DNA from: Bacteroidales bacterium
Lineage (GTDB): Bacteria > Bacteroidota > Bacteroidia > Bacteroidales > UBA932
Length of the DNA stretch: 64,000 bases
NCBI GenBank assembly: GCA_017529425.1
Contig: JAFXNQ010000049.1
Coordinates: 1-64,000, forward strand
Reading direction: 5' to 3'
Shown: piece after piece, positions 27,194 to 35,138 of the stretch
Numbering within the stretch: the stretch's first letter is position 1
How the letters are laid out: the number at the start of each line of letters is the position of its first letter
Translations under genes and position numbers: made by a program
The notes under the pieces: generated by a model
What the model saw: only the letters and a program-made list of their open reading frames with translations
Told to the model about the DNA's origin: nothing
Database searches by the model: none

Positions 27194-27772
27194 CTAAAGC
27201 CCTATCACGACCTTGGCAAAACGGATGACCTTGCCGCCCAGTGCATAACCCTTCTGCACTACATCCACCACCTTACCCTTCAAGTCGGGTTCCGGAGCCG
27301 GAATCTGGGCCACTGCCTCTGCGGTATCGGTGTCAAACTCTTTGCCCTTCACCTCAATCTCCTCGAGTCCGCAACTTTTCAGGTACGATTTCAACTTGTT
27401 ATATATCAAGCCCGTGCCCTCTTTCTCAAAGGTACTCGCCTCGGTCTTTTCAAGTTGCTCTATGGCCCTTTCACAATCGTCAAGCACGGGAAGGATCCCT
27501 TTGAGGATATCCTCGCCAGCGCTCTTTACCAGGTCCAGTTTCTCCTTTGAGGTACGGCGGCGGTAATTGTCAAACTCAGCTGCCAGACGCAGATACTTGT
27601 CCTCTGCGGCTGCAGCGCGCTCCTCTGCCTGCTTTAAGGCATCTTCTGCGCCACTGCCCTTGCTTTCAGGCTGTTCTGCGGCAGATTCAGGCTCATTTGC
27701 TGCCTGCTGCTCCCCGGACTGTGCCTGAGGGGCCTCATCCATATCAACGTCGTGTTTCTTCTTGTTCTTCAT
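27194..27772 (-). CDS. grpE: Nucleotide exchange factor GrpE
   Basis: A 192-residue protein that promotes ADP release from DnaK. The acidic, Ala/Gln/Glu-rich N-terminus (to about 60) is disordered; a long helix with RLAAEFDNYRRRTSKEK follows, and the C-terminal beta domain carries VAQIPAPEPDLKGKVVDVVQKGYALGGKVIRFAKVVI in its conserved layout. It is first in the grpE-dnaJ-M23 operon. The 89-bp region upstream shows only a poor promoter match (TTTG, 21 bp, ACTATTTG), and no CIRCE-like inverted repeat was seen. Confidence 0.97.
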   Translation of the reverse strand: MKNKKKHDVDMDEAPQAQSGEQQAANEPESAAEQPESKGSGAEDALKQAEERAAAAEDKYLRLAAEFDNYRRRTSKEKLDLVKSAGEDILKGILPVLDDCERAIEQLEKTEASTFEKEGTGLIYNKLKSYLKSCGLEEIEVKGKEFDTDTAEAVAQIPAPEPDLKGKVVDVVQKGYALGGKVIRFAKVVIGL

Positions 27773-27861
27773 GATATCTATCCTTTTTCGGCTTTATCAG
27801 GAGGCAAATAGTTTGCCAATGCCGCAATTGCGACAAAATGGCATATTCAGTGGCGCGAAGC

Positions 27862-28605
27862 CTATGCAATCATGCCGCCGTCTATAGTGATAACCTGGCC
27901 GGAGACATACGATGCCAGGTCGCTGGCAAGAAAACAGCACACCTTGGCAATCTCCTCCGGGGTGCCGCCGCGACGCAGGGGTATGCTCGCCTCCCACTGC
28001 TTGCGAATCTCCTCTGGCATTTTGGCCGTCATATCGGTGATAATGAAGCCGGGCGCGATGGCGTTCACGCGGATGTTGCGCGGGCCAATCTCCTTGGCCA
28101 GGGTGCGGGTGAATGCCACAATCGCCCCCTTGGATGCAGAGTAGTTGCACTGGCCGGCATTGCCGCGCAGACCTGCTACGGAGCTGACATTGATTATGCA
28201 CCCCTTGCGGACCTTCATCATCACGGGCACTGCCGCATGACAGTAGTTGTAAACGCTCTTGAGGTTTATCCTCAGCACGTCATCCCAAGCCTTCTCGTCC
28301 ATACGGATCAGCAGGCCGTCGCGGGTGATGCCGGCGTTGTTCACCAGAATGTCAATACCGCCAAAGGTCTCTACCGTCTGCTTCACAATGGCAGCGGCAG
28401 AGTCAAAACTGGAGACGTCGCCCTGCATTGCCAGTACCTTCACACCAAGAGCCTCCAGCTCTGCCTTTGTGGCAAGTGCGTTTTCATCTATTACTATATC
28501 ACAAAAGGCGATGTTGGCACCTTCTGCAGCAAACTTGAGGGCGATAGCCTTGCCGATTCCGCGGGCCGCGCCTGTTATCAAAGCTGTTTGTCCTGATAAT
28601 AACAT
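27862..28605 (-). CDS. fabG: 3-oxoacyl-ACP reductase
   Basis: A 247-residue short-chain dehydrogenase/reductase that reduces 3-oxoacyl-ACP with NADPH. It has the nucleotide motif TGAARGIG (11-18), NNAG (89-92), catalytic Ser in INVSSVAG (about 141-142), and YSASK with Tyr155 and Lys159. The C-terminus GQVITIDGGM is typical of FabG rather than of sugar dehydrogenases. It is the last gene of the nusB-to-fabG run, 7 bp after rimO. Confidence 0.93.
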   Translation of the reverse strand: MLLSGQTALITGAARGIGKAIALKFAAEGANIAFCDIVIDENALATKAELEALGVKVLAMQGDVSSFDSAAAIVKQTVETFGGIDILVNNAGITRDGLLIRMDEKAWDDVLRINLKSVYNYCHAAVPVMMKVRKGCIINVSSVAGLRGNAGQCNYSASKGAIVAFTRTLAKEIGPRNIRVNAIAPGFIITDMTAKMPEEIRKQWEASIPLRRGGTPEEIAKVCCFLASDLASYVSGQVITIDGGMIA

Positions 28606-28612
28606 GGTCAGA

Positions 28613-29914
28613 TCAGATTAATTCGGCGTTAAGATCATAATAATCCGCGCCGGTTATTTTTACATTTAAAAAATTACCTATTAACGATGCCGGGGCGGCG
28701 GACACGGGCACGAGTACCTGCCCATCCACCTCGGGCGACTCTTTCTGGGTGCGGCAGAGAAGATTACCGTCTTCATAAGAATCGACGATGACGCGCTCTG
28801 ATGACCCCATGCGGGAAAGATTGTAGTTGAGGGATATGCCGCTTTGCAGCTCCATCAGGCGCTCGTAACGATCCTTCTTGACGCGCTGCGGCACTGTGTC
28901 TTTATAGTTGATGGCGCCGTAGGTCCCCTCCTCTTCGCTGTAGGTGAAAGCTCCCAGCCGCTCAAATCGCATATCCTCCACGAACTTCAAAAGCCGTTTG
29001 AACTCACGCTCCCCTTCTCCCGGATGGCCCACTATCATTGTAGTGCGCAAGGCAACGCCCGGAACCCTTGTGCGGAACTTCTCTACCAGGGCCCTCAGCT
29101 GCTTCTCGTCAGAAGGGCGGCGCATCATACCCAGCACCTTCCCGTCACAATGCTGCAGGGGGATATCTATATACTTGCAAATCTTTTCGTTTGCAGCCAT
29201 CACATCCAGCAAATCCTCCGGGAAGGCCTCGGGATAGCTGTAGTGCAGCCGTATCCACTCTATTCCTTTAATCTGCGAGAGGCGGTCCAGAAGCGGCGCA
29301 ATCATCCGCTTGCGATAGATATCCAGCCCGTAGTAGGTGGTGTCCTGGGCAATTACCAGAAGTTCCCGCACACCCTTTTCTGCCAGTGCCGCAGCCTCGT
29401 CCACAAGCTGTTCCATATCCACGGAGACGTGGCGCCCCCGGATGCCGGGGATGGCGCAGTAGGCGCAGGCACGGTCGCATCCCTCCGAGATTTTGAGGTA
29501 TGCGTAGTGCGGCGGGGTAGTAAGGTGGCGGCGGATGTCCAGCAGCGGGGAATACTTTATCCCCAGGGCTGCAAGCAGCGCCCTGCGGTCGTCCGCCCCA
29601 AAGAAACCGTCCACCTCAGGGATCTCAGCCACAAGAAAGTCGTGATAGCGGCCGGAGAGACAGCCGAACACATAAATGCGCTTCACAAAACCATCCAGCT
29701 TGGCCTTCACCGCCCTCATTATGGCCTCCACCGACTCCTTCTTGGCATCGGCAATGAAGCCGCAGGTATTCAGAATCACCACATCGGCCTCTCCTGAGTC
29801 AAAAGGGGCGTCTTCGGGGCAGATATCGATACCGGCAGCGGCAATCTGATATAGCAAATGCTCCGAATCTACCCTGTTCTTGGAACAGCCTAATGTGATG
29901 AGTTGTACCTTCAA
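28613..29914 (-). CDS. rimO: Ribosomal protein S12 methylthiotransferase
   Basis: A 433-residue radical-SAM enzyme that adds a methylthio group to the conserved Asp of ribosomal protein S12. The N-terminal domain has the three auxiliary-cluster cysteines Cys10 (LGCSKNRVDSE), Cys51 (NTCGFI) and Cys85 (FGCLSGRY); the radical-SAM motif CDRACAYC is at 146-153; a TRAM domain ends the chain. The sequence LGCSKNRVDSE separates RimO from the tRNA enzyme MiaB. It lies 3 bp after the DUF5606 gene. Confidence 0.96.
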   Translation of the reverse strand: MKVQLITLGCSKNRVDSEHLLYQIAAAGIDICPEDAPFDSGEADVVILNTCGFIADAKKESVEAIMRAVKAKLDGFVKRIYVFGCLSGRYHDFLVAEIPEVDGFFGADDRRALLAALGIKYSPLLDIRRHLTTPPHYAYLKISEGCDRACAYCAIPGIRGRHVSVDMEQLVDEAAALAEKGVRELLVIAQDTTYYGLDIYRKRMIAPLLDRLSQIKGIEWIRLHYSYPEAFPEDLLDVMAANEKICKYIDIPLQHCDGKVLGMMRRPSDEKQLRALVEKFRTRVPGVALRTTMIVGHPGEGEREFKRLLKFVEDMRFERLGAFTYSEEEGTYGAINYKDTVPQRVKKDRYERLMELQSGISLNYNLSRMGSSERVIVDSYEDGNLLCRTQKESPEVDGQVLVPVSAAPASLIGNFLNVKITGADYYDLNAELI

Positions 29915-29917
29915 AAC

Positions 29918-30346
29918 CTACTCTGCAGGTTCTTCTTTCTTCTCCTCTTCTTCCTCGATAAATTCAAGGCTGCCATATTTAACCAGGCAGTTGTACCAGT
30001 CGAGAACCTTCTTCATGTGAGATACATAGAAGCGGTCGCGGTCGTAACCGGGGAGAACCTCTGCGAAGAACTTCTTGATATCCTCCGGGTTGGACTTGCT
30101 GCTCATCGCCTCTTTGCCCTCCAGGGCGTCGCGCATACTCTCGAGCACCTTTTTCAAGGGAGCCTCCTCTTCGTCGGTGTAGATGGAGACATCGGCCAGG
30201 GTAGTAAGCTTAGAGGTGGTAGGCACGCTACTGCGCTGTTTGGTGGCCATTGCCTCTACGATAAAGCCGTTGCGGGCAGGAGCGATATAGTTGAATAATC
30301 CCGGCTGACCCGAGATTGAAAGAACTTTCTTTAAATCAATTGCCAT
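29918..30346 (-). CDS. DUF5606 family protein
   Basis: A 142-residue cytoplasmic protein starting AIDLKKVLSISGQPGLFNYIAPARNGFIVEAM, the pattern of a family (DUF5606) found next to coaE or rimO in many Bacteroidota. The N-terminal part looks like a small beta barrel, the middle is helical (NPEDIKKFFAEVLPGYDRDRFYVSHMKKVLDWYN), and the tail is strongly acidic (EEEEEKKEEPAE). Function is unknown. It sits between coaE (6 bp) and rimO (3 bp). Confidence 0.85.
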   Translation of the reverse strand: MAIDLKKVLSISGQPGLFNYIAPARNGFIVEAMATKQRSSVPTTSKLTTLADVSIYTDEEEAPLKKVLESMRDALEGKEAMSSKSNPEDIKKFFAEVLPGYDRDRFYVSHMKKVLDWYNCLVKYGSLEFIEEEEEKKEEPAE

Positions 30347-30352
30347 AGTGTG

Positions 30353-30946
30353 TTACTTATTTCTCAGTTTGTCTATCAGTTCTAAAATTTTGGGCAGCGA
30401 AGCGTCGCAGTCATCCGTTTTTAACACCAGATTTGCATTTGCAGCTCGCTGCTCATCGGTCCATTGGTTCGCAAGGCGGTGTTCCGCCTGCTCCCGGCTG
30501 ACGCCATCCCTAGTCATAACCCTCTGAATGCGAACCTCTTCCGGAGCCAATACCGTAATTATCAGGTCCGCAAATTTATCAAAAAAAGGCTTCTGTTGCA
30601 AAATGGCCGACTCCATTATCACGATATCAGACTCCTGCTCCCGGGCCCAGCGCCGGAAATCTTCTGCTACCGCCGGATGCACTATTGCCTCCAGCTTCTC
30701 CAGCAGGGCCGCATCTGAAAAGACTCTGGACGCCATCAGTTTTGTATCCAGATGGCCGTCGGCATCAAGTATGTCGCTACCCAGCAGCTGCACAATACGA
30801 GCTGCCAGCGCTGCATCGGTACGATAGAGAGCCTTGGTGCGGCTGTCGCAATCGTACGCAGGGATGCCGAGGGCGGCAAAAGCCCCCACTATGGCACTCT
30901 TGCCGCTTCCGATACCGCCGGTGCAGGCTATTATTGTTTTTTCCAT
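30353..30946 (-). CDS. coaE: Dephospho-CoA kinase
   Basis: A 197-residue P-loop kinase that phosphorylates the 3'-hydroxyl of dephospho-CoA, the last step of CoA synthesis. The P-loop GGIGSGKS is at 10-17, followed by YDCDSRTKALY, IVHPAVAEDFRRW and the lid segment RDGVSREQAEHRLANQW. The ATG at 30946 overlaps the ybbR stop codon by one base (TAATG); an in-frame ATG seven codons upstream lies inside ybbR and is rejected. Confidence 0.97.
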   Translation of the reverse strand: MEKTIIACTGGIGSGKSAIVGAFAALGIPAYDCDSRTKALYRTDAALAARIVQLLGSDILDADGHLDTKLMASRVFSDAALLEKLEAIVHPAVAEDFRRWAREQESDIVIMESAILQQKPFFDKFADLIITVLAPEEVRIQRVMTRDGVSREQAEHRLANQWTDEQRAANANLVLKTDDCDASLPKILELIDKLRNK

Positions 30947-31917
30947 TACAGTTCTATGACGACGCACTCGACAGATGCCGGCTCCAGTTCGTAGGATATC
31001 ATGCTGGAAGGGGCGCTATAGAGCTTTGGAACCACAACGCCGGAGCGTGAGGCGATGAAATCGCTGTAGTAAACCCCGAATACCGGCTGAGTGTCAACGC
31101 TCCCGGCAAGCGCATAAGGCACCCGGTAGCGGACCGTCCCCGAGGCGGGAATCATCACCATATTTACCCCGGCCGGAACACCGATGGGGGTGAAACTGAC
31201 CTCTGCGGTCAGCTCTACATAGCGCACCACATCTATATGGTATTCTACTGTGCTGGCAGACATTTCTGCACCACGTAGCGGCTTGATGCGCACATTTCCG
31301 TCCAGCGGAGCCGCCGCATTGTAGAAAGAGACCTTTTCAGTTTCTGCATAGGTTATCCCCTCAAGTATAGAGACATCGCCATAAACCGCCACAGAATCGG
31401 GCTTGAGAACAATGTCGGAGGCTACCATATACTGGCTCTTGCAGTCTATGTCGCTGTTGAGAACCAACGGAACCTTCTTGTGTATGCGGGGGGTAAGGCG
31501 GAACTGCAGCTTCTCCGTATCAAATGAATTGATGGTAACAGATGACCCAAGGACCTGATAGAGTTCCTCTGTCAAGTCGCGGGTATAAACCTCGAACAAG
31601 TCACCCTCATCCGCGATGCAGTGGAGTTTCTCGCCGGGCACATTCAACTTGATGCTGCGTGCAACATTGGCAGAACGGCGCAGCCCCACAATAGAGAAAC
31701 CGGTACCGGTGGAACGTATTACAAGAACGTCGTCGTTCACCGACTCCCCTGCGTACCCATCCAAATCTGTAACTATGGTCACGTTGAACTTCATCGGGAC
31801 CATATATTTGAGGGACATGCCGTGGACAAACCATACTGAAAAAGCCAGGAAAAGCGAGATGAGCAATGCCACCCAATCGTTCCCCAGCCTTCTCAATACC
31901 TTGGGACTGCCTTCCAT
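30946..31917 (-). CDS. YbbR-domain membrane protein
   Basis: A 323-residue protein with one N-terminal membrane helix (WVALLISLFLAFSVWFVHGM, residues 15-34) followed by extracytoplasmic YbbR-like beta repeats. YbbR proteins in other bacteria accompany the cyclic-di-AMP cyclase CdaA; no such gene is next to it here. In Bacteroidota the yajC-ybbR-coaE order is common. It starts 3 bp after the yajC stop codon and overlaps coaE. Confidence 0.85.
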   Translation of the reverse strand: MEGSPKVLRRLGNDWVALLISLFLAFSVWFVHGMSLKYMVPMKFNVTIVTDLDGYAGESVNDDVLVIRSTGTGFSIVGLRRSANVARSIKLNVPGEKLHCIADEGDLFEVYTRDLTEELYQVLGSSVTINSFDTEKLQFRLTPRIHKKVPLVLNSDIDCKSQYMVASDIVLKPDSVAVYGDVSILEGITYAETEKVSFYNAAAPLDGNVRIKPLRGAEMSASTVEYHIDVVRYVELTAEVSFTPIGVPAGVNMVMIPASGTVRYRVPYALAGSVDTQPVFGVYYSDFIASRSGVVVPKLYSAPSSMISYELEPASVECVVIEL

Positions 31918-31920
31918 TCT

Positions 31921-32256
31921 TTATTGCTGGGCGTCGCTGAAGTCTTTGACCAGCGAAGCCTTATCCACACGGATGGAGACGTCCTTGCCGATTTCTATAT
32001 CCACAGTCTTGTCCCGGATCTCTTTTACGGTGCCGTAGATGCCACCTATTGTGACCACCTTGTCGCCCTTCTTGAGCTCATTGCGGAATTTGTCCATCTC
32101 TTTCTGTTTTTTCTGCTGAGGACGGATCATAAAGAGCCACATGATCAGGAACATCAGCAAAATCATGATAAGGAAAGACCAGTTTCCACCGCCCTGAGCA
32201 GCTGATCCGTCAGCCGCTGCCTGAGGTGACTGCATAAGGAATGTTAAGAACTTCAT
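31921..32256 (-). CDS. yajC: Preprotein translocase subunit YajC
   Basis: A 111-residue protein with one membrane helix (FLIMILLMFLIMWLFMI) followed by RPQQKKQKEMDKFRNELKKGDKVVTIGGIYGTV, the hallmark layout of YajC, which binds SecDF in the inner membrane. The short Gln/Ala/Gly-rich N-terminus is typical of Bacteroidota homologues. It lies between nusB and ybbR in one operon. Confidence 0.96.
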   Translation of the reverse strand: MKFLTFLMQSPQAAADGSAAQGGGNWSFLIMILLMFLIMWLFMIRPQQKKQKEMDKFRNELKKGDKVVTIGGIYGTVKEIRDKTVDIEIGKDVSIRVDKASLVKDFSDAQQ

Positions 32257-32280
32257 ATTTCGAAATATTAAAAGGTTAGA

Positions 32281-33228
32281 CTACTTTGAACCGTCATACA
32301 GACCGCGACCCTCCTTTACCACCTCGCCGGTCTCCATCATCTTTTTGATAATTACATCCAGCACACCGTTGACAAAGACGTGACTGTTTGGCGTGCTGTA
32401 GTATTTGGATATGTCCACATACTCGTTTATTGTAACCTTTACCGGTATGGAGGGGAAATTAACCGCCTCAGTCAGGCCAATAACAATCAGGCATGCATCC
32501 ACCCTTACTATGCGGCCCGGATCCCAATTGGGGACGTGCTGCTGCAAGCGGGTGACGTACTTGTCGTAGTTGACTGCGGAGGTACGGAGCAGTTTTACTG
32601 CAAACGCCCTGTCATCGTCCTTGAGAAAGACATTGTGCCTGGGCAGGCGTCCACCTTTTGCGACTTGTGCTATATCCTTGATTATCACATTCAAATCGTA
32701 GCCCATATCGTCTGCCCAATAGACTGAGGTCTCTTCAAGTATATCCTCGAGCATTTCATTATCTTCCAGCTCCTGCTCAAAGATGTTGCTTACAAACCGA
32801 CAGTCATCTTCAAGAGTGCACTCCGGCGCCTCCATATACTCACGATAATAGTCAGAGGCAACTACGGATGAGTATAACCGCTTGATAAACACGTCAAATT
32901 CTTCCCAACCCAGACCTTTCTTGGAGCATATTTCAGTAAAATAGGGGTCCTCTTCAAGCATCGCAATAAAGCGGTTGTCCACAAACCGGGTGCTGGCGTT
33001 CAATTCGCTTTCACTAGGGCGGAACTTATTGCGGCCAGCCTCGATTTTCTGCAATGCAAGACGTTTCAGGGCGGGAACGATATTCAGCAGGAAGTAATAT
33101 AAATCAAGTGTTTTGGAGCAAGATAGCAACAACTCTTTCTCAACAGCGGAAAGTTCCACCGATTGCGAAGTTTCAGCTGCATATAGAACTTTAAATACCT
33201 TGATGCGGATTAACCGTCGATTGAGCAT
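32281..33228 (-). CDS. nusB: Transcription antitermination factor NusB
   Basis: A 315-residue protein, twice the length of E. coli NusB, as usual in Bacteroidota, where an extended N-terminal region precedes the RNA-binding core. It starts MLNRRLIRIKVFKVLYAAE (compare the R..R..A.Q.LY start of NusB) and ends with the conserved block IVRVDACLIVIGLTEAVNFPSIPVKVTINEYVDISKYY and FVNGVLDVII. It acts with NusE/S10 on boxA RNA in rRNA transcription. The ATG at 33228 is preferred over one at 33249, which overlaps the promoter box. First gene of the seven-gene nusB-fabG run. Confidence 0.93.
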   Translation of the reverse strand: MLNRRLIRIKVFKVLYAAETSQSVELSAVEKELLLSCSKTLDLYYFLLNIVPALKRLALQKIEAGRNKFRPSESELNASTRFVDNRFIAMLEEDPYFTEICSKKGLGWEEFDVFIKRLYSSVVASDYYREYMEAPECTLEDDCRFVSNIFEQELEDNEMLEDILEETSVYWADDMGYDLNVIIKDIAQVAKGGRLPRHNVFLKDDDRAFAVKLLRTSAVNYDKYVTRLQQHVPNWDPGRIVRVDACLIVIGLTEAVNFPSIPVKVTINEYVDISKYYSTPNSHVFVNGVLDVIIKKMMETGEVVKEGRGLYDGSK

Positions 33229-33248
33229 AAAAAGAGAAATATTTTGCA

Positions 33249-33256
33249 CAAATATA
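33249..33256 (-). promoter_or_regulatory. -7 element of the nusB operon
   Basis: Reads TATATTTG on the minus strand, exact TAnnTTTG, 20 bp before the ATG at 33228. Confidence 0.6.
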
Positions 33257-33276
33257 GGTTTTATGTATAAATAAAT

Positions 33277-33284
33277 TACCTTTG
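33277..33284 (+). promoter_or_regulatory. -7 element of the DUF3276 gene
   Basis: TACCTTTG, exact match, 26 bp before the ATG at 33311 and divergent from the nusB promoter. Confidence 0.6.
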
Positions 33285-33310
33285 TTAAGAGAAATTTAAA
33301 AAAGATCGCT

Positions 33311-33688
33311 ATGTATTTTGAAGATTACGAAAATGCAAAGAGTCAGGAGCGCAGCAGCGATGACGTCTATTCCAGGCCGGTGAGAGCAGGTAAACGTACC
33401 TACTTTTTTGATGTAAAGGCCACTAAGGGCAACGATTACTACCTCACCATCACAGAGAGCAAGCGCAAAATTGAAAGGGACGGGAAATATGTTTATGACA
33501 AACATAAAATTTTCCTTTACAAAGAAGATTTTGAAAAATTTTCTGAGGGTTTGCAGGAGGTTATCGATTATATCAAAGAGCGTTGCCCCGTTACCGAGGC
33601 TCGCCCTTACAGCGACCGTAACAACCCCGAATCAGATGAGAATCAGGGCAATGGAAAGTTCTCGGATGTAGATTTCGACGAACTCTAG
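33311..33688 (+). CDS. DUF3276 (Pur-alpha-like) nucleic-acid-binding protein
   Basis: The 125-residue protein contains SRPVRAGKRTYFFDVKATKGNDYYLTITESKRK and HKIFLYKEDFEKFSEGLQEVIDYIKE, the layout of DUF3276 (PF11680). Members adopt the PUR fold; the Borrelia homologue BpuR binds DNA and RNA, and Bacteroidota versions are presumed general nucleic-acid binders. The acidic tail is disordered. Single gene with its own promoter and a strong terminator. Confidence 0.9.
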   Translation: MYFEDYENAKSQERSSDDVYSRPVRAGKRTYFFDVKATKGNDYYLTITESKRKIERDGKYVYDKHKIFLYKEDFEKFSEGLQEVIDYIKERCPVTEARPYSDRNNPESDENQGNGKFSDVDFDEL

Positions 33689-33702
33689 TCCAGGCCGCAA
33701 TA

Positions 33703-33744
33703 AAAGAGCCGCACAGCCCGCTTCTGGGCGAGTGCGGCTTTTTT
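33703..33744 (+). terminator. Rho-independent terminator after DUF3276
   Basis: AGCCGCAC pairs with GTGCGGCT, with an inner GCCC/GGGC helix, followed by six T. The next gene's -7 box begins only a few bases later. Confidence 0.88.
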
Positions 33745-33746
33745 AT

Positions 33747-33754
33747 TATCTTTG
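33747..33754 (+). promoter_or_regulatory. -7 element of the gene at 33777
   Basis: TATCTTTG, exact consensus, 22 bp before the ATG and directly after the preceding terminator's T-tract. Confidence 0.6.
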
Positions 33755-33776
33755 GGTAAGCTCATTTGACATTGAT

Positions 33777-34256
33777 ATGAAAAACAGGCAGCAGGACGGC
33801 TCGGCCGTCTATTACAAAGAGCGCTACGGGATCAATCTGGGAGAGTTAAGCAACGTGCTGAGGCTATCGCTTGAGAATCTATACCGGCTCGGTGTCAGGA
33901 TGGATCCTGATAAACTTTTTGACAAACTTGACCAATGCGGGGTAACCCTGCGCACCGGCACGGTGGAACGCACCCGGTTTACTGCACTTACAAAACGGGT
34001 TATGCCGGAGCCTGCCGGCCTGACACACTCCGGGGCACACTTCTGGTATGCCGCCCAAATGCAACCCTTTAACGAAGAGGAGATAGTGTTTCTTGCACAG
34101 AGATTCCCTGAACAGACTGCAAACCTCTACCCTTCCCTATGGAAGAGCTATCTGCTTTTTGCTAGGGAGAAATATCTGCACGATTGCGCACGCACTGAGT
34201 TACTTGACCCCGAAGAATGCATATTCCAGAACGACTGCGAGCGCAGTGAATGCTAA
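33777..34256 (+). CDS. Unknown 159-residue protein overlapping an antisense gene
   Basis: No family recognised. The soluble product starts MKNRQQDGSAVYYKERYGINLGE and is mostly helical with a Cys/Asp/Glu-rich end (LDPEECIFQNDCERSEC). There is no signal peptide or membrane segment. The start at 33777 follows a consensus promoter; an upstream in-frame ATG (33732) lies in the terminator hairpin. Its last 57 bases overlap the 3' end of the membrane protein gene on the other strand. The overlap is convergent and both C-termini look natural, so both genes may be real. Confidence 0.6.
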   Translation: MKNRQQDGSAVYYKERYGINLGELSNVLRLSLENLYRLGVRMDPDKLFDKLDQCGVTLRTGTVERTRFTALTKRVMPEPAGLTHSGAHFWYAAQMQPFNEEEIVFLAQRFPEQTANLYPSLWKSYLLFAREKYLHDCARTELLDPEECIFQNDCERSEC

Positions 34257-35138
34257 CGCTATGCGGCAGTCCTTGTCAGAAGCTCCCCACACCAGATAAT
34301 CATATAGTACCACCGACACCGGCACCATTATCAGCATAGTGTTCATCGTAAAATTATTATAAGAGAACACCAGTACGATGAGGGTGATGAGGGCACTGTA
34401 TGAATACACCAGGATCATGGCATGTGAGTGCGACACACTGTACTCTGCATTGCGGCGGAAAAAGGCCACCAGCGCCACAACAAAACATACCAGCAATATC
34501 AATATCTTGATGACCCGCGCTGCGGAAGATGCGGTCAGTCCGGGATACGGCATCAAGATATCTCTCAAATATCCCGACATTGCAGGCATCAGAGTCCGTA
34601 TGTCACCCGTTACATACACTGCAGACAAAGCCACCACCAGAGGGAGCAGGAAACCGACAACAGATATCACTATGAACCTGAGTTTGTCGCCTGCCATCCA
34701 GAAGTTCATAATCAGCATGAACACCGCCACCCATAGCAGAGGCGGGAACATGAGCGAGGCCATCCCCAACAGCATACTGTACAGGAAGGCCATATCGTTA
34801 TTGGCATCCCCGCCGTAGAAGCGTACGCATATATAGAATGCGGCGTTGAGCGGCAGGGTACAGAGGTATGAGGAGTCATATAGTGCCACCGCCGGGAAAC
34901 TGAGCGCCAGGATGGCGAATATAAGAGGTGCTATGTGATTGATACCGAGCGAGAAAAAATCCACCGTCACATATACCACCGCCGCATTGGCGGCAAATAT
35001 CAGCAACCCTATGGCTACGGTGGCGAGAGACAACTCCACCTTGCTGAACACAAAGGTCGACAACAGATACATCACAAGCGTGACCACAACCGCCACACCA
35101 GTGTAACGACGTATGTCAAACCTCCGTTTCACAGGCAA
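34200..35138 (-). CDS. Multi-pass membrane protein of unknown function
   Basis: A protein of about 312 residues with 8-10 hydrophobic segments; the last (IALAFTALAVVLEYAFFG) lies inside the overlap with the plus-strand gene, which argues for the full length. It may be related to the DUF6427-type Bacteroidota membrane proteins, but I cannot confirm this. No ATG is available near the start: the frame can begin at TTG (35138) or GTG (35132), and the TTG is directly after the purD stop codon, so coupling with purD is likely. Function unknown. Confidence 0.65.
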   Translation of the reverse strand: MPVKRRFDIRRYTGVAVVVTLVMYLLSTFVFSKVELSLATVAIGLLIFAANAAVVYVTVDFFSLGINHIAPLIFAILALSFPAVALYDSSYLCTLPLNAAFYICVRFYGGDANNDMAFLYSMLLGMASLMFPPLLWVAVFMLIMNFWMAGDKLRFIVISVVGFLLPLVVALSAVYVTGDIRTLMPAMSGYLRDILMPYPGLTASSAARVIKILILLVCFVVALVAFFRRNAEYSVSHSHAMILVYSYSALITLIVLVFSYNNFTMNTMLIMVPVSVVLYDYLVWGASDKDCRIALAFTALAVVLEYAFFGVK

